Positions 33,822 to 40,816 of a stretch of DNA of 64,000 nucleotides are shown piece after piece. The first letter of the stretch is position 1; every line of letters begins with the position of its first letter. This stretch comes from JBBROS01 sp965217935 (lineage in GTDB: Bacteria; Pseudomonadota; Alphaproteobacteria; Acetobacterales; Acetobacteraceae): NCBI GenBank assembly GCA_965217935.1, contig OZ244581.1, forward strand, positions 2,480,001 through 2,544,000, read 5' to 3'. The translations under genes were made by a program, and so were the position numbers. Below the pieces are notes generated by a model. That model saw only the letters and a program-made list of their open reading frames with translations, ran no database searches and was not told the DNA's origin.

Positions 33822-34445
33822 TTATCCCACGTTGCCTGGCTGGCCGGCGATGCCGGCGAGCCGCTCTGTCTCGATTGCCAGCGCGTCGGCCAGGCGGCCA
33901 TGCGTCAGCACTGCATGCACCACATGGTCACGGCCGAAGACCGCTCCCAGTGCCGCGGCCGTCAGCGGCGTCCTGACCGGCACGTCCCTCGCGCCGCTCA
34001 GGAAGCGCTGCCGTTCGTCCGGGCTGCCGTCGCGTGCCTGAACGATCAGGCTGGCACGGCCAGCGGTGAGCCACTCGCGCGCCTTCTGGAAGCCGCTGAC
34101 GGCCTGGCCCGCGCGCCGGGCCAAGCCGAGGAGTTCGGTCACGCGCCGGAGCAGGCCAAATTCGACCTGGCGCAACAGCTCGGGCGGCACGGACACCGGC
34201 CCCCGGGCGGCCCTCGGGAAAGCGCCCTTGGCGCGCGCGGTTTCTAGCACATCGCGGCGGGCGCTCAACCAGATTCCCCGGCCGGGCAGTTTTGCGGCGA
34301 GGTCAGGCACGATGGCGCGGTCCGGTCCCACGACGAAACGGAGCATGCGGGCGCGCTCGCCGTTCGTCCGCGTGACGACGCAGCGGCGTTGCGGGCCGGT
34401 TTCGGATTGTTCATCCGGTTCGGTCGTGGCTTCAAGCGTGCTCAC
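33822..34445 (-). CDS. ylxR: YlxR (DUF448) RNA-binding protein fused to an L7Ae-like domain
   Basis: This 207-residue protein joins two RNA-binding modules. An N-terminal DUF448/YlxR domain has QRRCVVTRTNGE at 19-30 and LPGRGIWLSARR around 53-64. A C-terminal domain from about residue 95 (LLRRVTELLGLARRAGQAV) resembles the ribosomal L7Ae/YlxQ fold. The two are separate genes in Firmicutes, and fusion is common in alphaproteobacteria. GTG 34445 lies within the end of nusA and overlaps it by 14 bases, implying coupling. Confidence 0.87.
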   Translation of the reverse strand: MSTLEATTEPDEQSETGPQRRCVVTRTNGERARMLRFVVGPDRAIVPDLAAKLPGRGIWLSARRDVLETARAKGAFPRAARGPVSVPPELLRQVEFGLLRRVTELLGLARRAGQAVSGFQKAREWLTAGRASLIVQARDGSPDERQRFLSGARDVPVRTPLTAAALGAVFGRDHVVHAVLTHGRLADALAIETERLAGIAGQPGNVG

Positions 34446-35976
34446 CCGCGGGTTCGCCCTCCGGTGCGGCGCCGGCCTCGTCCGCGAACCAATGGGCGCG
34501 GGCGGCCATGATGACTTCGTTGGCGGTGTCCTCGTCCATCGCCTCGGCGCCCACGATCTCGACCAATTCGTCGGAGGCGAGGTCGGCAAGGTCGTCAAGC
34601 GATTTCACGCCTTTCTCGCCGAGGGCGACGAGCATGGACGGGGTCAGCACCTCCATGGCGGCGACCTCATCGGTGACGCCGAGTTCGTTGCGCTTGTCGG
34701 TCAGTTCGAGGTTGCGGCGTTCGAGGAACATCTGGCCGCGCCGGATCAATTCGTCGGCGATGCTTTCATCGAAGCCTTCGATGTCGGCCAGCTCTTCCGG
34801 GGCGGTGTAGGCGAGTTCCTCGATGCTGTTGAAGCCCTCGGTGACGAGCAGCCCGGCGATGACGTCGTCCACGTCGAGCGCCTCGACGAACAGGCCGGTG
34901 CGGCGGCGGTATTCCTCCTGCCGGCGCTCGCTTTCCTCGGCTTCGGTGAGGATGTCGATGTCCCAGCGGGTGAGCTGGCTGGCAAGGCGCACGTTCTGGC
35001 CGCGGCGGCCGATGGCGAGGCTGAGCTGCTCGTCGGGCACGACGACCTCGACGCGACCGGCTTCCTCGTCCATGACGACCTTTGTCACTTCGGCGGGGGC
35101 GAGGGCGTTGACGACGAAGGTGGCGTGCTGGGAGGACCAGGGAATGATGTCGATCTTCTCGCCCTGGAGTTCCTGCACCACGGCCTGGACCCGGCTGCCC
35201 CTCATGCCGACGCAGGCGCCGACCGGGTCGATGCTCTGGTCGCGGCTGATGACGGCCATTTTGGCGCGGCTGCCCGGGTCGCGGCTGACGGCCTTGATCT
35301 CGATAATGCCGTCGTAGATTTCCGGGACTTCCTGGGCGAATAGCTTGGCCAGGAAGGCGGGGTGGGTGCGGCTGAGGAAGAGCTGCGGGCCGCGGGGTTC
35401 CTCGCGGACGTCGTAGATGTAGGCGCGGACGCGGTCGCCGTTGCGGAAGCTCTCGCGCGGGATCAACTCGTCGCGGCGCAACAGGGCCTCGGCGCGGCCG
35501 AGCTCGACCATGAGGTTGCCGTACTCGGTGCGCTTGACCACGCCGTTGACGATCTCGCCGACGCGGTCCTTGAACTCGTCATACTGTTTCTTGCGCTCGT
35601 ATTCGCGCACGCGCTGGACGATGACCTGCTTGGCCGTCTGCGCGGCGATGCGGCCGAAATCGATCGGGGGAAGCGGGTCGACGATATGCTGGCCGAGTTG
35701 GATGTCGGGCTGGAACTTGCGGGCGATGTGGATGGGGATCTGGGTCTCGTCATTCTCGACCATCTCGACGGCTTCGGTCCAGCGGGTGAGGCGGACGTCG
35801 CCGGTCTTCTTGTCGATGGTGGCGCGGATGTCCTTCTCTTGGCCATACTTGGCGCGCCCGGCCTTCTGGATGGCCTGCTCCATCGCTTCCAGAACCTCGT
35901 CGCGCTCGATCGCTTTCTCGCGGGCGACGGCGTCGGCCACGAGCAGGAGTTCGGGGCGGGAAACGGAGGTGTCCAT
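34432..35976 (-). CDS. nusA: Transcription termination/antitermination protein NusA
   Basis: This 514-residue RNA polymerase-binding elongation factor has an N-terminal polymerase-binding domain, then S1 (RVRAYIYDVREEPRGPQLFL region) and two KH domains (DPVGACVGMRGSRVQAV and ERRGQ-like LAIGRRGQNVRLASQL). An acidic C-terminus with two helix-hairpin-helix-type repeats follows (LLVTEGFNSIEELAY, LVALGEKGVKSLDDLADL). The length and domain order are standard. It starts 10 bases after the rimP stop. Confidence 0.96.
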   Translation of the reverse strand: MDTSVSRPELLLVADAVAREKAIERDEVLEAMEQAIQKAGRAKYGQEKDIRATIDKKTGDVRLTRWTEAVEMVENDETQIPIHIARKFQPDIQLGQHIVDPLPPIDFGRIAAQTAKQVIVQRVREYERKKQYDEFKDRVGEIVNGVVKRTEYGNLMVELGRAEALLRRDELIPRESFRNGDRVRAYIYDVREEPRGPQLFLSRTHPAFLAKLFAQEVPEIYDGIIEIKAVSRDPGSRAKMAVISRDQSIDPVGACVGMRGSRVQAVVQELQGEKIDIIPWSSQHATFVVNALAPAEVTKVVMDEEAGRVEVVVPDEQLSLAIGRRGQNVRLASQLTRWDIDILTEAEESERRQEEYRRRTGLFVEALDVDDVIAGLLVTEGFNSIEELAYTAPEELADIEGFDESIADELIRRGQMFLERRNLELTDKRNELGVTDEVAAMEVLTPSMLVALGEKGVKSLDDLADLASDELVEIVGAEAMDEDTANEVIMAARAHWFADEAGAAPEGEPAGEHA

Positions 35977-35986
35977 GACTGGGCTC

Positions 35987-36544
35987 CTAGTTCGGGGCGG
36001 TTGGGGTTGCGGTGGCCTCGATCAGCGCGTCGGTGAGGACGAGCTTGGCGCGGCGGATGTCGGCGAGGGGGAGGGCGACGTCGGTCGCGTCTTCCAGGCG
36101 GAGTTTGGCGGCGGTCTCGTCGGCGCCGAGGACGGTGCCGGTGAAGCGGCGCCGGCCGCCCACTGGGGCCTGCATCTCGACGCGGGCGAGGTGCCCGGCG
36201 AAGCGGGTCCAGTCCTTGGGGCGGGTGAGCGGGCGGTCGATCCCGGCGCTGCTGACTTCGAGGGTCCAGGCGCCGGGCAGGGGGTCACTCACGTCGAGGA
36301 CCGCGCCGACGGCGTGGGTGATGCGTTCGCAGTCGCTGACGGCGATTTGCTGGCCGTCGGCGCGGTCGGCCATGATCTGCACGGTCGGGCGCTCGCGGCC
36401 GAGGACGAGGACTCGGACCAGGTCGTAGCCTAGGTCTTCGATGGTGGGGGCGATGGCCGCGGCGATGCGTTGCTCCAGGCCGGGGTGGCCCGGCTCGGCG
36501 ACGGGGGCGTCAGTGTCGGTCTGTGCGGTCCCTGGACGGGGCAT
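35987..36544 (-). CDS. rimP: Ribosome maturation factor RimP
   Basis: This 185-residue factor for 30S assembly is the first gene of the nusA-infB cluster. The core starts at LEQRIAAAIAPTIEDLGYDLVR (first 20 residues diagnostic), and the SSAGIDRPLTRPKDWTRFAG stretch is typical. ATG 36544 has GGA about eight bases upstream; a TTG at 36562 is an in-frame alternative. A terminator-like hairpin with six T residues ends only 16 bases before the start codon, so the gene is probably read through it or attenuated by it. Confidence 0.93.
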   Translation of the reverse strand: MPRPGTAQTDTDAPVAEPGHPGLEQRIAAAIAPTIEDLGYDLVRVLVLGRERPTVQIMADRADGQQIAVSDCERITHAVGAVLDVSDPLPGAWTLEVSSAGIDRPLTRPKDWTRFAGHLARVEMQAPVGGRRRFTGTVLGADETAAKLRLEDATDVALPLADIRRAKLVLTDALIEATATPTAPN

Positions 36545-36560
36545 CCTGTCGTTCCAAAGC

Positions 36561-36586
36561 AAAAAAGGCGGCCCGTGAAGGCCACC
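36561..36586 (-). terminator. Intrinsic terminator or attenuator just upstream of rimP
   Basis: On the minus strand a 7-bp stem (36586-36580 with 36573-36567, one G-U pair) and a six-base loop is followed directly by six T residues (36566-36561). It lies 41 bases after the acyltransferase stop, so it can terminate that operon, but only 16 bases before the rimP ATG. Confidence 0.75.
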
Positions 36587-36627
36587 CCCGTAACGGTTCG
36601 GAGATCAATGAATGACGTGTAACTAAG

Positions 36628-37782
36628 CTAAGGCGTGCGGTCATGCAAGGTGGGCTGCAAGCGGGCGCCGCTGATTCGCGAGCGGGCGCGGATGGCGGCC
36701 GACATCAGATTGTCGAGGGCGCGAATGGCTTGGCGGCCGGGTTTCTCGATAATGGCGTGGGCAAGGGCGGCGAGGAGAAGGGTGGCGAGGGCGTACGCGG
36801 TCAGGACGACCGGCATCGGCGCCCAGCCGAGGGGGGATTTCATCAGCAATTCGTAGTGGATCAGATAGATGGCGTAGGAGAGCGCGCCGATTGTGTGGAT
36901 CGGAGGAATTGACAGGAGGCGGTGGACCGGGCTGCGGCCGTAATGCAGGCCGAGGACGATGAGGGGGAAGATTGGATAGATCAGCAGATCGGGCGCGCCG
37001 GCGGCGAGGAGTGCGGCGGCGGCGAGGACGGCGAGCGGGCCGGCGAGGGGATTGCTGGCCAGGGACTGGACAAGCGGGACCTGGCCGGCGCGCCAGGCGA
37101 GCATGCCGAGGGTGAAGCCGGCGAGGCAGCGGATGGCGGGGAGGAAGGTATAGTTCCAGAACAGGTCGAGCGCGCCGCGCCTGGCCTCGCCGATGGGAGG
37201 GCCGTGGGTGACGCAGAAGAGCAGGGCGAGGACGATGGCGGCGGCGCAGAGGACGGGGGTGACGCGGCCCCGGAGGGCGAGCAGGGCGAGGATGGGAAAC
37301 AGGACTGCGGCGAGGAACTCGGTGCTGATCGACCAGGAGGGCGGGTTGATGCCGGAGCTGAAGCCCCAGGCCTGGATCATGGCGGCGTTCATGAGCACGG
37401 AACGGACGCTGGGCGGGTGCTCGTAGACGTCCACCTTGAACATGAGCAGGGCGAGGAGGACCGAGACATGCAGGGGCCAGAGGCGGGCGACGCGGCGGCA
37501 AAGGAAGCGGAGATAGCCGGCCAAGGCATCGGGGCGGGGGGCGCCGGGGCGGGGGGCGGCGAACCAATCGCCGTAGGTCATGGAGAGGACGAAGCCGCTG
37601 AGGACGAAGAAGAGGTCGACGGCCAGGTAGCCGTGCCGCAGGGCCGGTTGCAGCGGCTCGAGGGCCGGGGCGAGGCCGACGTGCAGATAGATGTGGTGGG
37701 CGACGATCAAGGCGGCCGCGAGCCCGCGCAGGCCGGTCAGGGCGCGGCTTTCGGCGCCGGATTTAGCTTTGTCTTGCGTCAT
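36628..37782 (-). CDS. Acyltransferase 3 (OafA-type) membrane protein
   Basis: This 384-residue protein of the acyltransferase 3 family has about ten membrane helices. Such enzymes O-acylate surface sugars or lipids. The N-terminus has RALTGLRGLAAALIVAHH with the conserved catalytic His, and LAVDLFFVLSGFVLS follows. SIHTIGALSYAIYLIHYEL-like sequence lies near the C-terminus. The acceptor is unknown; the rhamnose and glycosyltransferase genes 7-19 kb away make a surface polysaccharide plausible. The ATG overlaps the trmB stop as ATGA. Confidence 0.88.
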   Translation of the reverse strand: MTQDKAKSGAESRALTGLRGLAAALIVAHHIYLHVGLAPALEPLQPALRHGYLAVDLFFVLSGFVLSMTYGDWFAAPRPGAPRPDALAGYLRFLCRRVARLWPLHVSVLLALLMFKVDVYEHPPSVRSVLMNAAMIQAWGFSSGINPPSWSISTEFLAAVLFPILALLALRGRVTPVLCAAAIVLALLFCVTHGPPIGEARRGALDLFWNYTFLPAIRCLAGFTLGMLAWRAGQVPLVQSLASNPLAGPLAVLAAAALLAAGAPDLLIYPIFPLIVLGLHYGRSPVHRLLSIPPIHTIGALSYAIYLIHYELLMKSPLGWAPMPVVLTAYALATLLLAALAHAIIEKPGRQAIRALDNLMSAAIRARSRISGARLQPTLHDRTP

Positions 37783-38513
37783 GGCTGCTCCAGCGCCGCA
37801 CCGCCGGGTCGCGAAGCGTTACGGACGAACAACCAATACAGCGGCGTGCGGCCGGCGCGAAGGGCCTTGGCTTCGTAGCGGGTGGCGGGCCAGGCGTCAG
37901 GGCGGGAGTGCTGCGGCGCGGCCGGGGCGAAGTAGGTTTGGTCCGACATGACCTGATTGACCCAGTCCTGGTAGGACGGGTCGTCGCTGGCGATGCGCCA
38001 TTCGCCGCCCGGCTTGAGCACGCGGGCAAGCATGGGGATTTGCGCGGGGTGGACGAAGCGGCGCTTGGCGTGGCGGGGCTTGGGCCACGGGTCAGGGAAC
38101 ATCAGGACGAGGAGGTCCAGGCAGGAGTCGGGAAGGGCGCGGATGAGCAGGCGGGCGTCGTCGTCCCAGAGGCGCAGGTTGCCGGGGAGGTCGGTGCCGG
38201 CGGGGTCGGCGTCGGGCGGGACGAGGCGGGAGAGGAGGGAGCAGAGGCCGTTGGCGAACACTTCGCAGGCGATCAGGCCCAGGGCCGGGCGCGCGGCAGT
38301 CAGGGCCGCGGCGTGTTCCCCGCTGCCGAAGCCGACTTCCAGTGCGAGGCGGGCGATGGGGCTCGCGAACGCGGCGGCCGGCGCGGCGGCGTGGACGGGG
38401 TTGAAGCGGAGGCGGGGGAGGGTCTGGTCGAGCAGCTGCTGCTGGCGGGGACGCAAGGCGTGCCCGCGGAGACGGCCATAGAGGCGTTCCGCGGGCGGCT
38501 TGACGTCTGTCAG
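37779..38513 (-). CDS. trmB: tRNA (guanine-N7)-methyltransferase TrmB
   Basis: This enzyme makes m7G46 in tRNA using SAM. LEVGFGSGEHAAALTAARP is the SAM loop and LMFPDPWPKPRHAKRR is the TrmB signature. The conserved N-terminal ERLYGRLRGHALRPRQ is encoded upstream of the first TTG (38456), so that TTG cannot be the start. No ATG, GTG or TTG is in frame between it and the metK stop. The best candidate is CTG 38513, which overlaps the metK stop as CTGA and gives 244 residues. A base change from ATG or a sequencing error is possible. Confidence 0.85.
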   Translation of the reverse strand: MTDVKPPAERLYGRLRGHALRPRQQQLLDQTLPRLRFNPVHAAAPAAAFASPIARLALEVGFGSGEHAAALTAARPALGLIACEVFANGLCSLLSRLVPPDADPAGTDLPGNLRLWDDDARLLIRALPDSCLDLLVLMFPDPWPKPRHAKRRFVHPAQIPMLARVLKPGGEWRIASDDPSYQDWVNQVMSDQTYFAPAAPQHSRPDAWPATRYEAKALRAGRTPLYWLFVRNASRPGGAALEQP

Positions 38514-39700
38514 CGGTTGAAGGCGCTTTGGAGGGCGGGAACGAGGTCGGTGCGCTCCCAGGTGAAGGTGTCGCGCGAGTCGTCTGGGTCGCGGCCGAAA
38601 TGGCCGTAGGCGGCGGTGGGGACGTAGATGGGCCGGTTCATGCGCAGGTGCTCACGAATGCCGCGGGGGCTGAGGTTCATGAGCTCCCGCAGGACGCGCT
38701 CCAGCTTGGCTTCGTCGATGTCTTGGCCAGTGCCCTGAAGGTCGACGTAGACCGAGAGGGGATGGGAGACGCCGATGGCATAGCTGATCTGGATGGTGCA
38801 GCGATCGGCAAGCCCGGCGGCGACGACGTTCTTGGCCAGATAGCGGCAGGCGTAGGCGGCGCTGCGGTCGACCTTCGTGGGGTCCTTGCCGCTGAATGCG
38901 CCGCCGCCGTGAGGGGCCGCGCCGCCGTAGGTGTCGACGATGATCTTGCGGCCTGTCAGCCCCGCGTCGCCGTCGGGGCCGCCGATCTCGAAGATGCCGG
39001 TGGGGTTGATGTGGAACTTGGTGTCCGGGGTGATCCAGCCGGGAGGCAGCACGCCTTCGATGAGCGGGCGGACGATGGCGTCGATCTGCGTGTCGGTGAG
39101 GCCGGGCTCGTGCTGGGTGGAGAGGACGACCGCGTCCGCGCTGGCCGGCTGGCCGTCGATGTACTTGACGGTGATCTGGCTCTTTGCGTCGGGGAGAAGG
39201 CCGTCCGCGGATTTGTGGCCGGCCTTGCGGCGCTCGCTGATATCAAGGAGAAGTTTGTGGGCGTAGTAGATCGGGGCCGGCATGAGGGCCGGGGTTTCGT
39301 TGCAGGCGTAGCCGAACATGATGCCCTGGTCGCCGGCGCCCTCGTCCTTGTTGCCGGCGGCGTCGACGCCTTTGGCAATGTCGGTGCTTTGGGCGTGCAG
39401 CAGGCAGTCGATCTGGGTCGCGTCCTTCCAGGTGAAGCCGGATTGGTCGTAGCCGATGTCCTTGATGGCCTCACGGGCGCGATGGATCAGGAGGTCGGGC
39501 GTGATGGAAGCCGGGCCGCGGACTTCGCCGGCGATGACGACGCGGTTGGTCGTGACCAGGGTCTCGCAGCCGACGCGGCTTTGCGGGTCGGCTTCAAGGA
39601 ACGCGTCGAGAACGGTGTCGCTGATGCGGTCGGCAACCTTGTCGGGATGGCCTTCGGAGACCGACTCGGAGGTGAACAGGTACTCGCCCTTGTCGCGCAT
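38510..39700 (-). CDS. metK: S-adenosylmethionine synthetase
   Basis: This 396-residue enzyme makes SAM from methionine and ATP. It has SVSEGHPDKVADRISD near the start, GAGDQGIMFGYACNETP in the middle and GGGAFSGKDPTKVDRSAAY in the C-terminal third. ATG 39700 has AGGAGA about six bases upstream. It precedes trmB, a SAM user, with a 4-base overlap. The 161-base leader shows no SAM riboswitch that I can recognise. Confidence 0.97.
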   Translation of the reverse strand: MRDKGEYLFTSESVSEGHPDKVADRISDTVLDAFLEADPQSRVGCETLVTTNRVVIAGEVRGPASITPDLLIHRAREAIKDIGYDQSGFTWKDATQIDCLLHAQSTDIAKGVDAAGNKDEGAGDQGIMFGYACNETPALMPAPIYYAHKLLLDISERRKAGHKSADGLLPDAKSQITVKYIDGQPASADAVVLSTQHEPGLTDTQIDAIVRPLIEGVLPPGWITPDTKFHINPTGIFEIGGPDGDAGLTGRKIIVDTYGGAAPHGGGAFSGKDPTKVDRSAAYACRYLAKNVVAAGLADRCTIQISYAIGVSHPLSVYVDLQGTGQDIDEAKLERVLRELMNLSPRGIREHLRMNRPIYVPTAAYGHFGRDPDDSRDTFTWERTDLVPALQSAFNR

Positions 39701-39861
39701 GGATTTCTCCTCTTGTCGCGGTTGCATCGCAGGAATGCGGGGTCGGGCTTGTGCCGCACGATCGGTCCGCCGCACCGGCCGGATGCCGGGGCGGGCAGGG
39801 TTTGGCGGAAAGGTTTGGAACGGTCAAGACAGAATCGATACGAAGTGCAATCGATCTCGGG

Positions 39862-40629
39862 TCAGGCGGCCATGACGTCGCGCATGGAGTAGAGTCCGGG
39901 GGGGCGGGCGTGCAGCCAGGCGGCGGCGCGGACCGCCCCCGTCGCAAAGACCCGGCGGTCAAACGCGCGATGGGTCAGCGCGATGTGCTCGGAGGCGCCG
40001 GCGAACAGAAGGGTATGCTCGCCGACGACCTGGCCGCCGCGCAGGGCGGCGAAGCCGATAGCGCCCGGGGCGCGAGGGCCGGTGTGGCCATCGCGGCCGC
40101 TTTCGATGACGTCGGCGAGGTTGACGCCGCGGCCTTGGGCGACGGCGCGGCCCAATGCGACGGCGGTGCCAGATGGGGCGTCGACTTTCTGGCGGTGGTG
40201 CATCTCGACGATCTCGGCGTCGTAGGCGTCCGCCGGGAGGGATGCTGCCATGCGTTCGGCAAGGTCGAGGAGAAGGTTTACGCCGGGGGAGAAGTTGGCG
40301 GCGTAGACGATTGCGATGCTGGATGCTGCCTGCTCGACGAGCGATTCCTGCTCGGCGGTCAGGCCTGAGGTGCCTAGAACCCAGGGCGTGCCGGTTTTCG
40401 CCAGGGTTTCGGCGTGCGAGGCGACCGTGCTCGCGACCGTGAAGTCGACGACGACGTCGCTTGCCTCGGCGAGGGCTGTAAGATCGGGGAGGACCGGCGT
40501 CGCTGGCGCGGCGGATTTGAGCGAGCCGGGGCGGAGCGTGCCCCCAGCGAGAGCGTGGTTTGCGGCTCGCGTCTCTTCGGCGAGCAGTTGGCCCATTCGG
40601 CCGGCGATGCCGATGATTCCGATTTTCAT
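39862..40629 (-). CDS. dapB: 4-hydroxy-tetrahydrodipicolinate reductase
   Basis: This 255-residue NAD(P)H-dependent enzyme of the lysine and diaminopimelate pathway has the nucleotide-binding start MKIGIIGIAGRMGQLLAEE. The DFTVASTVASHAETLAK stretch is followed by the catalytic-domain signature EIVEMHHRQKVDAPSGTA. ATG 40629 has AGGG nine bases upstream; a longer frame to 40743 is rejected. Just upstream lies a compound hairpin with a T run, which may terminate glgP transcripts or attenuate dapB. Confidence 0.95.
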   Translation of the reverse strand: MKIGIIGIAGRMGQLLAEETRAANHALAGGTLRPGSLKSAAPATPVLPDLTALAEASDVVVDFTVASTVASHAETLAKTGTPWVLGTSGLTAEQESLVEQAASSIAIVYAANFSPGVNLLLDLAERMAASLPADAYDAEIVEMHHRQKVDAPSGTAVALGRAVAQGRGVNLADVIESGRDGHTGPRAPGAIGFAALRGGQVVGEHTLLFAGASEHIALTHRAFDRRVFATGAVRAAAWLHARPPGLYSMRDVMAA

Positions 40630-40642
40630 GGTGAAATGCCCT

Positions 40643-40697
40643 AAAAAGCGTGTCGGCGCGGCCGAGGCGTTTGGGGGAACGCCGTCAGGCCGCGCCG
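40643..40697 (-). terminator. Compound hairpin with T run between glgP and dapB
   Basis: On the minus strand a perfect 10-bp outer stem (40697-40688 with 40663-40654) encloses a second 6-bp stem (AACGCC/GGCGTT). Five T residues lie at 40647-40643, six bases beyond the stem. It follows the glgP stop by 120 bases and ends 14 bases before the dapB ATG. Confidence 0.6.
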
Positions 40698-40816
40698 CGC
40701 GCGTCAATCCGAGCCGATCGGGGGGGATGTGGCCCGGAGACACCTTACATTACGTCGCTTTGCTCCTGAAGTTCTAGATGGAATCCGCAAAAATCTTTTG
40801 TGAACACACGTTTGCG

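Noticed and set aside
31307..33976. 889-codon plus-strand open frame
   Set aside because: Antisense of infB. The translation is low-complexity Ala/Gly/Asp/His/Leu without motifs.
39701..39861. Possible SAM riboswitch upstream of metK
   Set aside because: The leader was read for the SAM-II and SAM/SAH conserved blocks known in alphaproteobacteria; I could not match them, so none is claimed.
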